A stretch of 64,000 nt of DNA. It comes from Devosia chinhatensis (lineage in GTDB: Bacteria; Pseudomonadota; Alphaproteobacteria; Rhizobiales; Devosiaceae). Shown here piece after piece: positions 1 through 8,267 of the stretch (the first letter of the stretch is position 1; each line of letters begins with the position of its first letter). The stretch lies in NCBI RefSeq assembly GCF_000969445.1, contig NZ_JZEY01000054.1:1798001-1862000 (forward strand), given 5' to 3'. The translations under genes were made by a program, and so were the position numbers. The notes beneath the pieces were generated by a model that worked only from the letters and a program-made list of their open reading frames with translations, was not told where the DNA came from and searched no databases.

Positions 1-1306
1 CAGCCACCATCTCGAACGAGCCCTCGATGTCCCGCCGCCGGCTCAGTGTCATCGGCTCGGTGGGACTGAGCATCATGTCGCCCAGGGACAGCACCCAAGC
101 CATACCCTCCGAACCCAGCGTGGCCAGACGGTCCTGAGACAGATCGATACGCACGATCTGCGTATCGCCCGATGGAATGACGGCAAATTCGGACGCCAGG
201 GCATCAAGGTCAGTCGAGGGAGCCGGAGACTGAATACCGGTCACCGTATCGAAAACCATCCAGACCGTATCGCCGCGCCGGAACACAGCGGCCGGCGTAT
301 CCTGCTCGAAGGGGAACACCACGCGCAAAGTGGAGCCCAGGACGTTGACGAAGGGCTTGATGGTTTCGGCGGCGGCCGGCTGAAGCGCCGCAATCGCGGG
401 CCCTGCGCCATGTTCTGGTGCATCGGCTGCCGCGTGGGTCGTTTCGCTTTCGAGCGCAGCGCGGGTCAAGACCGGTAGGCCCTGCCCCTTGATGTCGATA
501 TCAAGCACATATTGGCTGGGAGAAATTTCATAGAACCGTGGCTCGACGCCCTCGGCAAAGACAAAGGTCGCGGCCGCGCCGTCCGGCGACAGGCCAGCCT
601 GGGCCGACACCAATTCCTCGGGCAGGCCGGTAAGCAGCGCCGACATGTCCATCTCGACCGGCCATTCGAAGGTCGCGGCGCCAATATTGCCTTTCTTGCT
701 GAACTGGGCGTCGGTGGGGATAGTCCAGTCGAACTGGACGCGCAGGAAGGTGGCGTTGCGGCCGACCCGCACATTGACGGCGGGCTCGAGCTCGGCGGCC
801 ATGCGGGCCTTGCGTTCACGCTCGGCATTGATCGCCGCCAGGCGCGCGCGCTCGGCCAGCTTGTCGATGACATCCTGCGGCAGCGGCGGCGGCATGCCTT
901 GCCAGGTGGAGGGCATCAGGTCGATATAAAGCTGCTCGGCGGCCTCGATGCGGTTGAAGTTGAACCCGGCCTTGAGACCAATGCGAAGACCGCGGCCATC
1001 GGGATCAACCCTGGCGACGCTGAGATAATTGGGCATGGTGACGCCGACATCAGGCAGCACCACTTCGACCGGCTGATCGAAAACAATGGAGATGACGCCG
1101 TTCTCGACGCGGAAATCATGCTTGGGGAGTTCGTCAAGTTCAGGAAAGCTCAGGATCAGGCGGCCATATCCGTCCTGCTCGGCCGCAAAAAGCTGGCCCT
1201 TTTCCTGCGAAAAGGCAGGCGTCGCCAATGCCAGAAGACTGGTCATTGCCGCCGCGATCAGGGCAGTTCTTGCCCGTCGCAAAGCTGCGATACATGCGGT
1301 CTTCAC
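1..1306 (-). CDS. Large secreted protein of the flagellar cluster, function unknown (3' end outside window)
   Basis: The reading frame is open from about 1306 through the left edge, giving at least 435 residues. Translation reads as a genuine protein: a GTG start, a basic and hydrophobic N-terminus ending near LATPAFSQ that looks like a signal peptide, then a beta-rich region and a short charged helical stretch (AINAERERKARMAAELE). I recognise no catalytic motif. It follows motE by about 150 bases on the same strand, so it probably belongs to the fliL-fliM-DUF6468-motE transcription unit. Alphaproteobacterial flagellar clusters often carry a large TPR-containing exported protein at this place, and the unseen C-terminus could hold such repeats; that is inference. 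The start is uncertain because there is no good ribosome binding site. An internal ATG 60 bases downstream would leave a shorter signal peptide. Confidence 0.75.
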   Translation of the reverse strand, partial: MKTACIAALRRARTALIAAAMTSLLALATPAFSQEKGQLFAAEQDGYGRLILSFPELDELPKHDFRVENGVISIVFDQPVEVVLPDVGVTMPNYLSVARVDPDGRGLRIGLKAGFNFNRIEAAEQLYIDLMPSTWQGMPPPLPQDVIDKLAERARLAAINAERERKARMAAELEPAVNVRVGRNATFLRVQFDWTIPTDAQFSKKGNIGAATFEWPVEMDMSALLTGLPEELVSAQAGLSPDGAAATFVFAEGVEPRFYEISPSQYVLDIDIKGQGLPVLTRAALESETTHAAADAPEHGAGPAIAALQPAAAETIKPFVNVLGSTLRVVFPFEQDTPAAVFRRGDTVWMVFDTVTGIQSPAPSTDLDALASEFAVIPSGDTQIVRIDLSQDRLATLGSEGMAWVLSLGDMMLSPTEPMTLSRRRDIEGSFEMVA

Positions 1307-1452
1307 CGGCTTTCTGCCCGCCCGACGCCATAATGCTGCACGTGTTGTGCCCAGGACTTCTGGCCCCCAGGCCTTAAAACGCGAGGTTTACACCAAGATG
1401 GCTCGACCCTAGCGAAGCGGGCTTAACGTCCCCCTAAGGGCATTGGCGGCAT

Positions 1453-2466
1453 TTACTGGCCAACGATCTGCGGCAGTGCCGCCAGGGCGTCGGGTGTCAT
1501 GCTGTCGAGCGGGTCGGCGTCTGCGGAAGCCATGCGCACCGTCAATTCCTGGGCGCGCGCGGTGCTCATCTCGGCAAGGATGGGCGCCATCTTGCGCGGG
1601 TTCATCATCTTGGAGACGCGGAACAGCACGTCCATGTCGAGATTGTCGAAAATCTTTGCCGCATCCTTGGGCTTCATGGTCTCGTACATGGAGACGATGC
1701 TGGCAAACTGGCCTTCTTCCATCTGCTTGCGCTGCTCGACCAGGGAGGCGATCTGATCCTCGATGGACTGCAGGGTCGCCTGCCGCTCTTCGATGCGCTT
1801 TTCGGCCGCGTCGACCAGCGAGGCACGCATGGCCAGTTCCTGCTCGTAGGTCTGCAGCTCGGTACGCCGGCTGGCCAGACGCTCGAGCAGCGCTTGCTCG
1901 GTGGCGCCATTATCACCGGCGCTCATGGGCACCATGCCTTCGGAGGTCACCAATTGCGGCAGGGCATCAGCGGGAGGCGGGCAATCGCCTGCAATCACCG
2001 TCAGCTGGCCGTCGGCTGCAGTCTGTTCGCCTTCACCCACTGGACGGGGAGCGCAGGCATTCTCGGCAGCGACAACATTGGTCACCTCGCCGCCATGCTC
2101 AGCCCCGGCGTGCGCCGCTTCGGGGTCGCTTGTATCTGAAGCCTCAGTCGCAGGAGCTTCGGCCGGGGCCCCATGCGCCCCCGCAGACGCGCCATGCCCG
2201 GCCGATGCCGCCTCGGCACCAAGCACCGGCGTGGTGTCGGTCACGGTCGGCGTCACGTCCGCCAGCGTCGGTTCGGACGGCAGCGAAACGGTCTCGCCCG
2301 GCGCCGCGGCAGGAGCCGCGCCGCCATGCCCGCCGCCACCCGCGGCTTCGGCTCGCGTCACCCCTGCAAGCACATAGCCGCCATTGGTGAGCAGGCCTGC
2401 GGTCTTGAGGACCAGCAGGGCTGCGACAGCCATGATGACGATGGGCAGGAGGCGAATGTTGTTCAC
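1453..2466 (-). CDS. motE: MotE-like flagellar motor protein
   Basis: The 337-residue protein has one N-terminal membrane segment (about residues 5-24), a long Ala/Gly/His/Glu-rich low-complexity periplasmic linker, a coiled coil (about 185-245), and a C-terminal domain of the MotE/MgtE-N type (MKPKDAAKIFDNLD, then MMNPRKMAPILAEM). In rhizobia MotE is a periplasmic chaperone for the motility protein MotC; the role here is inferred from that family. It starts with GTG, overlapping the DUF6468 stop as GTGA, so the two are translationally coupled. The low-complexity linker is unusually long and may span the periplasm. Confidence 0.85.
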   Translation of the reverse strand: MNNIRLLPIVIMAVAALLVLKTAGLLTNGGYVLAGVTRAEAAGGGGHGGAAPAAAPGETVSLPSEPTLADVTPTVTDTTPVLGAEAASAGHGASAGAHGAPAEAPATEASDTSDPEAAHAGAEHGGEVTNVVAAENACAPRPVGEGEQTAADGQLTVIAGDCPPPADALPQLVTSEGMVPMSAGDNGATEQALLERLASRRTELQTYEQELAMRASLVDAAEKRIEERQATLQSIEDQIASLVEQRKQMEEGQFASIVSMYETMKPKDAAKIFDNLDMDVLFRVSKMMNPRKMAPILAEMSTARAQELTVRMASADADPLDSMTPDALAALPQIVGQ

Positions 2467-2894
2467 GCCGCGGCTCCGCGGTTCCGCACACGTGACGACA
2501 ATTGCTGCAGCGCCGACTGGACCTTGTTGGGCTCTTCGACCGGCTCGACGGCCTGGCTGTGGCGAGCCACGCTGGTGATGCGCGCAATGCGTTCCATCAG
2601 CACGGTACCGGCATTGACGTGGTTGGCAAGTTCGATGCCGAACCGCTCGGCTTCCTCGAGCCGCGCCGTCAGCGCCAAATCGGCCTCAACCGCGCTGGAC
2701 TTGAGCTCTTTGATCGCCTGATTGGCCAGATTGGTGGCCCCGATCAGATCGGCGATCATCTGGCGCATCGCGTCCTTGTCCTGATGCAGGCGCTTGAGGC
2801 GCTGGTTGAGGACAATGCAATAGCCGATCGTCAAAGCCAGCAGCACAGCCACGGCGCCTTCGACAAAAATTCCCAGCGGCAGCCCGAACATCAT
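2463..2894 (-). CDS. DUF6468 domain flagellar-cluster protein
   Basis: This 143-residue protein has an N-terminal membrane helix (about residues 8-28) followed by a cytoplasmic alpha-helical domain (QRLKRLHQDKDAMRQMIADL, then LEEAERFGIELANHVNAG) typical of DUF6468 proteins found beside fliM in Alphaproteobacteria. It overlaps fliM by four bases (ATGA) and motE by four bases. Caulobacter has a flagellar-positioning gene, pflI, at the equivalent place after fliM. A functional link is possible, but I cannot establish homology from sequence alone. Confidence 0.8.
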   Translation of the reverse strand: MMFGLPLGIFVEGAVAVLLALTIGYCIVLNQRLKRLHQDKDAMRQMIADLIGATNLANQAIKELKSSAVEADLALTARLEEAERFGIELANHVNAGTVLMERIARITSVARHSQAVEPVEEPNKVQSALQQLSSRVRNRGAAA

Positions 2895-4078
2895 CGTCCT
2901 TCCATCGTCTCGTCTATTGCCTCGAAGGCCGCCATGGTGACCTTGGGCGGATTGAGCGGGCGTGTGACCCGCACGGAAACATTCTTGCCGATATGGCCCA
3001 TGATGGCCTCGGTAAGCTCGACATCGCCGCAGCGCAGCCGGATCGGGTCGGTGGGCGTGCGCTCGAACATCAAGGTATGCCCCGGCTCTAGGTTGAGCAC
3101 CTTGGACAATGGCAGGTTCTGCTCGTGTAGCACCGCCTCGATCTCGACGTCGGCCTGATAGATTTCGGTGGCCAGATGACCTTCCCAGATGGGGTCGCGA
3201 CCAAACTTTTCACCCATGAACATCTGCAGCAGCTGTTCGCGGATCGGCTCGATGGTCGCATAGGGCAGCAGAATTTCGATCTTCCCCCCGCGATCGTCCA
3301 TTTCGATCCGCAACTCGATCAGGATGGCCGCATTGCCGGGTCTGGAAATGGCGGCGAAGCGCGGATTGGTCTCCATGCGCTCGAGCCGGAAATGAACCTG
3401 CGTCACCGGCTCGAAGGCACGATGGGTGTCTTCGAGGATAACCTCGATCATGCGCCGGGCCAGCGCCATCTCGATGGTCGTATAGGGCCGGCCCTCGACG
3501 CGGATATTGCCACCCACCCGGCGACCGCCGAGCAGCACGTCGATCATGGAATAGATGAGATTGGAATCGACCGTCAGAAGGCCGTAATTCTCCCATTCCT
3601 CGGCCTTGATGACCGAAAGGATCGCCGGCAGCGGAATGGAATTGAGATAGTCGCCGAAGCGGACCGAAGAAATCGAATCCATCGTCACCTCGACATTGTC
3701 GGAGGTGAAATTGCGCAGCGAGGTCGTCGCCAGCCGCACCAGCCGGTCGAAGACGATTTCGAGCATTGGCAGGCGTTCATAGGAGACCAGCGCCGAATTG
3801 ATGAGCGCCTGGACGCCGCTGAGCTCGACATTGCCCGCAGCGCTGGCGTCGAATCCGAGCAGGCTGTCGATCTCGTCCTGGTTGAGGACGCGATCCGGCC
3901 CGCCGTCATCGCCTCCATCGCCGCCTTCGAGCATGGCGGCCCATTCCGCAGCCGCGGCTGCAGCGCGCTCTTCCTCCGACATTTCCGCATTTTCGGTGCT
4001 GTCCGGAGCGCCGGCAATGTCGAGGCTGTCAAGGCCCCAATCGTCGCTGAGCTTATCCTGGTCGCTGGGTCCGGGCAT
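2891..4078 (-). CDS. fliM: Flagellar motor switch protein FliM
   Basis: FliM forms the C-ring switch with FliG and FliN and binds phosphorylated CheY. The CheY-binding type motif LNQDEIDSLLGF sits at about residues 65-76, displaced from the N-terminus by an acidic, alanine-rich extension of about 60 residues. FliM usually has this motif at the very start. The middle domain (NSALVSYERLPMLEIVFDRLVR) and the C-terminal SpoA-like domain (about 310-385, EAVLHEQNLPLSKVLNLEPG) are present. The ATG overlaps the fliL stop as TGATG; a GTG one codon earlier is an alternative start. It is the second gene of the fliL operon. Confidence 0.95.
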   Translation of the reverse strand: MPGPSDQDKLSDDWGLDSLDIAGAPDSTENAEMSEEERAAAAAAEWAAMLEGGDGGDDGGPDRVLNQDEIDSLLGFDASAAGNVELSGVQALINSALVSYERLPMLEIVFDRLVRLATTSLRNFTSDNVEVTMDSISSVRFGDYLNSIPLPAILSVIKAEEWENYGLLTVDSNLIYSMIDVLLGGRRVGGNIRVEGRPYTTIEMALARRMIEVILEDTHRAFEPVTQVHFRLERMETNPRFAAISRPGNAAILIELRIEMDDRGGKIEILLPYATIEPIREQLLQMFMGEKFGRDPIWEGHLATEIYQADVEIEAVLHEQNLPLSKVLNLEPGHTLMFERTPTDPIRLRCGDVELTEAIMGHIGKNVSVRVTRPLNPPKVTMAAFEAIDETMEGR

Positions 4079-4578
4079 CACTGCACCAGGATTTCGCGGA
4101 AGAGGATGCTCTTCACGTGGCCAGGATAAATGGCGAGATTGACCCGCCGCAGCAATTCTTCCTTGAGCCGATAGATGCCGGCCGACCCTTCGAGGTCGCT
4201 GCGCCGCAATTCGCGCATATAGACCTGAAACGCATCGATCACCTTGGGCAGGCGCGGCTGGATCTCGGTCATCATGTGCTCGTCGGCCACTTCCAGCCCG
4301 ACGGTGAGCTTCATGACGGAAGTGCGGTCATCCTCGGTGTTGAGATTCACCATCATGGGCGCGAGGTTGAAAATGAAGGTGTCGTGCGCCGCAGCCTGCT
4401 CGGCGCCATGCCCATCGGCAGCACCCTCTGCGGGAGCCGAGCCAGACGAGGACATGAAGAAGAAGAGGCCGCCGCCCGCAAGCAACAGCACAAGCACGGC
4501 GGCACCGATGATGATGAAGAGCTTGGGAATGCCCTTCTTCTCCGGCGCTTCCGTCGCGACTTCTGCTTCCGCAGCCAT
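4078..4578 (-). CDS. fliL: Flagellar basal body-associated protein FliL
   Basis: This single-pass inner membrane protein is associated with the stator and basal body. Residues about 14-37 form a membrane helix (LFIIIGAAVLVLLLAGG), followed by a Ser/Ala/His linker and the periplasmic FliL domain ending LFREILVQ. I chose the ATG at 4578 because a GATGGGG Shine-Dalgarno-like stretch lies just upstream. An in-frame ATG at 4590 and a TTG at 4611 are other possible starts. It is the first gene of the leftward operon; a CtrA-like box lies upstream at 4645-4659. Confidence 0.92.
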   Translation of the reverse strand: MAAEAEVATEAPEKKGIPKLFIIIGAAVLVLLLAGGGLFFFMSSSGSAPAEGAADGHGAEQAAAHDTFIFNLAPMMVNLNTEDDRTSVMKLTVGLEVADEHMMTEIQPRLPKVIDAFQVYMRELRRSDLEGSAGIYRLKEELLRRVNLAIYPGHVKSILFREILVQ

Positions 4579-4644
4579 TGAATGCCCCATCAACCCAGCG
4601 ATTCCGGACAATTCCGTCGTCTCGACCAGCTAAGGGCGAGTTGG

Positions 4645-4659
4645 TTAACGAATAGTTAC
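4645..4659. promoter_or_regulatory. CtrA-like box upstream of fliL
   Basis: TTAACGAATAGTTAC matches the CtrA consensus TTAA-N7-TTAA at seven of eight defined bases. It lies 67 bases upstream of the chosen fliL start. CtrA controls early flagellar genes in Caulobacter and some other Alphaproteobacteria. One-mismatch sites also occur by chance, so this is suggestive only. Confidence 0.4.
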
Positions 4660-4672
4660 CACCGAGCCCAAA

Positions 4673-4703
4673 CCGGCAGTTTTTGCCGGGCAGCTTTTGC
4701 CGC
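4673..4703. promoter_or_regulatory. Two adjacent CGGCA-N5-TGCCG palindromes (ftr-like)
   Basis: CCGGCA-GTTTT-TGCCGG (4673-4689) is a perfect palindrome. CGGGCA-GCTTT-TGCCGC (4687-4703) is a near copy displaced by 14 bases. They sit 75-105 bases upstream of the sigma-54 type element at 4778 and also between that element and fliL. The position and half-site resemble enhancer (ftr) elements bound by FlbD in Caulobacter. The same palindrome recurs before flgE and, imperfectly, before flgI. Confidence 0.5.
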
Positions 4704-4777
4704 CACACCAAGGGTTACCTCGACAGGCTTACAGCCAGGAGATTGCTAACCCACTGATTTTATTAAAATACCAGCCT

Positions 4778-4793
4778 TGGCATGGTTTCTGCA
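4778..4793 (+). promoter_or_regulatory. Sigma-54 type promoter of flgFGAH
   Basis: TGGCATGGTTTCTGCA has the invariant GG and GC doublets separated by exactly ten bases and agrees well with TGGCAC-N5-TTGCA. It lies 67 bases upstream of the flgF ATG in an otherwise AT-rich gap. Confidence 0.6.
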
Positions 4794-4859
4794 AAGTAAA
4801 TGGCGAGGCGGCCGGCTTGGGGAAGCGGGTCACTTCGGGGATTGAATACGGGGATCGTC

Positions 4860-5600
4860 ATGATCGGGAATGCACAACTCATCAGCTTGTCGCGGCAGAT
4901 TGCGCTTCAGCGGCAGATGGATGTGGTGGCGCACAATGTCGCCAACATCAACACGACCGGTTTCAAGGCCGAGCAGATCCTGTTCGAGCAATACGAGATG
5001 CCCGTCGCCCGTGACCGCACCTTCCCCAATCTCGACCAGCCTCTGGCCTATGTACAGGACTGGGCAACGATCCACGATCTGTCCGGCGGCGCGATGGTCC
5101 AGACCGGCAACGAGCTCGACATTGCCCTGAACGGCAACGGCTTCCTGGCAGTGCAGACTCCGGCCGGCGAGCGCTGGACCCGCGCCGGCTCGCTGCAGAT
5201 CGACAATGCCGGCACCCTGGTCGACCTCTCCGGCAATCCTGTTCTGGGTAATGGCGGCCCGATCCAGTTCGGCCCGGATGAAAGCGGCATCACCATCGCT
5301 CCCGATGGATCGATCGCCAGCAGCGCCGGCGCCAAGGGGCAATTGCGGATCGTCGAATTCGCCAATCCGCAGGCCTTGGTGCGCGAAGGCAGCAACCTGT
5401 TCTCCGGCGGCACGCCCGGCGCCAATGCCGGCACGCGCGTCATGCAGGGCCATATCGAGAAGTCCAACGTCTCGGGTGTTTCGGAAATGGCCGAACTGAT
5501 CCGCGTGACCCGCGCCTATGAATCCATTGCCTCCCTGACGCAGAAGCAGGACGAGCTCCGTCGCTCGGCCATCCAGCGTCTCGGCGACACCAACGCCTGA
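4860..5600 (+). CDS. flgF: Flagellar basal-body rod protein FlgF
   Basis: This 246-residue proximal rod protein of the FlgE/FlgF/FlgG family starts IGNAQLISLSRQIALQRQMD and carries the family N-terminal signature VVAHNVANINTTGFKAEQ. The conserved C-terminal helix is VSEMAELIRVTRAYESIASL. I chose the ATG at 4860 because GGGGA lies five bases upstream and the N-terminus then matches the family; the frame is open for 60 bases further upstream. It is the first gene of a tight flgF-flgG-flgA-flgH operon, exported by the flagellar type III apparatus and placed in the periplasmic rod. Confidence 0.95.
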   Translation: MIGNAQLISLSRQIALQRQMDVVAHNVANINTTGFKAEQILFEQYEMPVARDRTFPNLDQPLAYVQDWATIHDLSGGAMVQTGNELDIALNGNGFLAVQTPAGERWTRAGSLQIDNAGTLVDLSGNPVLGNGGPIQFGPDESGITIAPDGSIASSAGAKGQLRIVEFANPQALVREGSNLFSGGTPGANAGTRVMQGHIEKSNVSGVSEMAELIRVTRAYESIASLTQKQDELRRSAIQRLGDTNA

Positions 5601-5618
5601 TCCTGAGGAGCCGAAGCC

Positions 5619-6404
5619 ATGAAAGCCCTTTACATCGCATCGACCGGCATGAGCGCCCAGGAACGCAATGTCGAAGTCATTTCCAACAACATCGCCAACA
5701 TGCGCACGACCGGCTACAAGCGCCAGCGTGCCGAATTCCAGGACCTGCTCTACCAGCAGATCACCCGCGCCGGTTCGCAGACCTCCGACCAGGGCACCAT
5801 GGTGCCGGCCGGCCTCGAAATTGGTTCGGGCGTGCGCACCGTGGCCACCCCCCGCGTCATGAGCCAGGGCTCGGTGAACATGACCGAGCGTGAGCTGGAC
5901 GTCGCCATCCGCGGCGAGGGCTTCTTCATGATCCAGCTGCCCGACGGCCGCACGGGCTATACCCGCGACGGCTCGTTCGAGCGCAGCGCCGACGGCACGC
6001 TGGTCAATTCCTCCGGCTATGTCGTGGACCCCGGTATCACCGTGCCTGGCGACGCCCGCGGCGTCTCGATTTCGCCCGAAGGCACCGTCGAAGCCTATAT
6101 CGGCACCGATACCGCTCCGACCCAGCTTGGCCAACTGCAACTGGCCCGCTTCGTCAACAAGTCTGGCCTCGAATCCATGGGCGACAATCTGTTCCTGGAA
6201 ACCGCCGCCAGCGGCCCGGCCCAGGTCAGCCTGCCCAATGCGGATGGCGCCGGCGACCTGCTGCAGAACTATCTCGAACTGGCCAACGTCAACTCGGTGA
6301 CCGAAATCGCCGATCTGATCGCAGCCCAGCGCGCCTACGAAATGAACGCTCGCGTCATCTCCGGTGCCGACCAGATGATGCAGGCGACGAGCCAGCTGCG
6401 CTGA
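5619..6404 (+). CDS. flgG: Flagellar distal rod protein FlgG
   Basis: The 261 residues are the usual FlgG length. The N-terminal rod motif (MKALYIASTGMSAQERNVEV, then ISNNIANMRTTGYKRQRAEF) and the C-terminal helix (NSVTEIADLIAAQRAYEMNA, then RVISGADQMMQATSQL) are both present. It forms the distal rod that the P- and L-rings surround. A TGAGGAG ribosome binding site precedes the ATG, and it is 18 bases downstream of flgF. Confidence 0.97.
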   Translation: MKALYIASTGMSAQERNVEVISNNIANMRTTGYKRQRAEFQDLLYQQITRAGSQTSDQGTMVPAGLEIGSGVRTVATPRVMSQGSVNMTERELDVAIRGEGFFMIQLPDGRTGYTRDGSFERSADGTLVNSSGYVVDPGITVPGDARGVSISPEGTVEAYIGTDTAPTQLGQLQLARFVNKSGLESMGDNLFLETAASGPAQVSLPNADGAGDLLQNYLELANVNSVTEIADLIAAQRAYEMNARVISGADQMMQATSQLR

Positions 6405-6417
6405 TTAGGAGGACGAC

Positions 6418-7365
6418 ATGAAAGTGAACCGCTCCATCATCGCCCTCCTTGCTCTGGTGCTTTCCACCGGGAGCGCCCTGGCCAATCCCGTGCTCAAGTC
6501 GAGCGTCGTGGTGATCGAGCCGATCGTCACGGTCGGCGACATGTTCGAAAATGCCGGCACGCTGGCCGAGCAGCCGCTGTTCCGCGCGCCCCTGCCCGGC
6601 ACCACCGGCAATGTCGACCTGACCGCGATCCAGGCGGCAACCAGCCGTATCGGGCTCGAGAGCTTCGAAGCCAATGGGCTGGCCATGGTCCGCGTCTCGA
6701 GGGCCTCAGCCCTGGTGGATCAAACCCTTCTGTCAGGCCTCATCGTCGAGGATTTGCGCAGCCGAGGCATCCTTGCCGGCGGCACCATGGCCGAGGTGCA
6801 GCTCTCCCGGCCACTCGATCCTATCCAGGCCGAAGCCCGGGACGTGCCGGCACAGCTCGATACCCTGCGCTACCTGCCCGGCAACGGCTCGTTCTCCGCA
6901 CGCTTCATCGTCGCAGGTTTGGCCCAGCCGCTGGATCTGTCAGGCACGATCGCACTGAGCGTGGAAGCCGCCCATCTGGCCTCGAACCTGCCGGCCGGTA
7001 CGGTGCTCCAACCTGATAATTTCGTGATGCGCCCCATCTCGCTTCAACAGGCCGATGCGCAGGGGATCGCGCCGCTCGAGCAATTGGTCGGCATGGCGCT
7101 CAACCGCCAGAGCCGCGAGGGCATGCTGGTGCGCCCCAGCGACGTCAGCGTGCCCCTGACCGTAGCCAAGAACGATCTGGTCACCATCTATTATCGCCAG
7201 GGTCCGATGACCCTCACCGTTCGTGGACAGGCCGTTACCGGCGCTGCCAAGGACACGCCGCTGCAGGTGCTGAACCTGATCTCCAAGCGCGTCATCACTG
7301 CCAAAGCAATCGCCCCGGGTGCCGTGGAAGTCACTTCCGCGCCGATGACCCTGGCCGGCCTCTAA
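6418..7365 (+). CDS. flgA: Flagellar P-ring assembly chaperone FlgA
   Basis: This 315-residue periplasmic protein has a signal peptide (MKVNRSIIALLALVLSTGSALA) and a C-terminal SAF-type domain (LPAGTVLQPDNFVMRPI, then LVGMALNRQSREGMLVRPSD, then NDLVTIYYRQGPMTLTVRGQA). FlgA assists FlgI polymerisation into the P-ring. It starts 13 bases after flgG behind an AGGAGG site. At about 315 residues it has an extra N-terminal half compared with enterobacterial FlgA, as is common in Alphaproteobacteria. Confidence 0.93.
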   Translation: MKVNRSIIALLALVLSTGSALANPVLKSSVVVIEPIVTVGDMFENAGTLAEQPLFRAPLPGTTGNVDLTAIQAATSRIGLESFEANGLAMVRVSRASALVDQTLLSGLIVEDLRSRGILAGGTMAEVQLSRPLDPIQAEARDVPAQLDTLRYLPGNGSFSARFIVAGLAQPLDLSGTIALSVEAAHLASNLPAGTVLQPDNFVMRPISLQQADAQGIAPLEQLVGMALNRQSREGMLVRPSDVSVPLTVAKNDLVTIYYRQGPMTLTVRGQAVTGAAKDTPLQVLNLISKRVITAKAIAPGAVEVTSAPMTLAGL

Positions 7366-7381
7366 TTCGGGATCGACACCA

Positions 7382-8119
7382 ATGAACCTCTTCAAGCTCG
7401 CCGCCATCCTGACCGTCGCCGCCAGTCTCGCCGGTTGCCAGACCATGGACCGCCTCGCCAATGTCGGCCAGGCCCCGGCGCTGAATGCGATCAACGATCC
7501 GACTGCCATGGCCGGCTACCAGCCCGTCCGCATGCCGATGCCCGAGCCCATCGCAGACACCTACCAGCCCAATTCGCTCTACCGCACCTCGGCCAAGGGC
7601 TTCTTCAAGGATGAGCGGGCCCACCGCATCGGCGACATCCTGACCGTGCTCGTTACCATCGACGACAGCGCCCAGATCAATAACCAGACCCAGCGCAATC
7701 GTACCTCCTCGAACTCCGCCGGCATGGGCGGGATCTTCGGCGCAGGTTTCACCAATGTGGTGGGCGCCAGCGTCGACCCTGCGGCCGCCATCGATTTCAA
7801 TTCGGGTATGCGCGATGCCGGTACCGGCTCGGTCAATCGCAAGGAGAACCTCGAAACCACGGTCGCAGCGGTGGTCACTCAAGTGCTGCCCAACGGCAAT
7901 CTGGTGATCGAAGGTCGCCAGGAAGTGCGCGTCAATTTCGAGGTCCGCGACATGATCGTCGCCGGCATCGTCCGCCCCTCCGATATCCAGGCCAATAACA
8001 CGATCCAGTCCAGCAAGATCGCCGAAGCCCGCATTTCCTATGGTGGTCGCGGCCAGATCACGGACGTCCAGCAATCCCGCTACGGCCAGCAGGTGATGGA
8101 CGCGATCCTCCCCTTCTGA
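7382..8119 (+). CDS. flgH: Flagellar L-ring lipoprotein FlgH
   Basis: The 245-residue protein carries a lipoprotein signal with lipobox LAGC (Cys at about residue 19) and the FlgH signatures (LYRTSAKGFFKDERAHRIGD, then ILTVLVTIDDSAQINNQT, and the C-terminal RPSDIQANNTIQSSKIAEAR, then ISYGGRGQI). It forms the outer-membrane L-ring. It is the last gene of the flgF operon and is followed by hairpins. Confidence 0.97.
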   Translation: MNLFKLAAILTVAASLAGCQTMDRLANVGQAPALNAINDPTAMAGYQPVRMPMPEPIADTYQPNSLYRTSAKGFFKDERAHRIGDILTVLVTIDDSAQINNQTQRNRTSSNSAGMGGIFGAGFTNVVGASVDPAAAIDFNSGMRDAGTGSVNRKENLETTVAAVVTQVLPNGNLVIEGRQEVRVNFEVRDMIVAGIVRPSDIQANNTIQSSKIAEARISYGGRGQITDVQQSRYGQQVMDAILPF

Positions 8120-8130
8120 TTTCCCCCATC

Positions 8131-8160
8131 CGACAATGCCCTTCCCCGAGGGCATTGTCG
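8131..8160. terminator. Hairpin after flgH
   Basis: CGACAATGCCC and GGGCATTGTCG form a perfect 11-base stem with an 8-base loop, 12 bases after the flgH stop. There is no following T run, so intrinsic termination is uncertain. Confidence 0.5.
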
Positions 8161-8242
8161 TCCCCCGGCCAGGCGACGAACTTTGCCCGGCCAGACTGCA
8201 AGGCGCCGCGTTCCCCCAATGGCGTCGCCTCGCCCCCCAAAG

Positions 8243-8267
8243 AGGCGCAGCTTCCCCGGCTGCGCCT
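8243..8267. repeat. Inverted repeat with TTCCCC loop
   Basis: AGGCGCAGC and GCTGCGCCT form a perfect 9-base stem with loop TTCCCCG, similar in design to the hairpin at 8131. Confidence 0.5.

Noticed and set aside
512-1333. 273-codon rightward frame in the first 1.3 kb
   Set aside because: The minus-strand frame encodes a coherent exported protein contiguous with the motE operon; the plus frame is rich in Gly, Arg and His without motifs.
4579-4611. Upstream TTG start for fliL
   Set aside because: It adds 11 residues without family resemblance, and a better ribosome binding site precedes the ATG at 4578.
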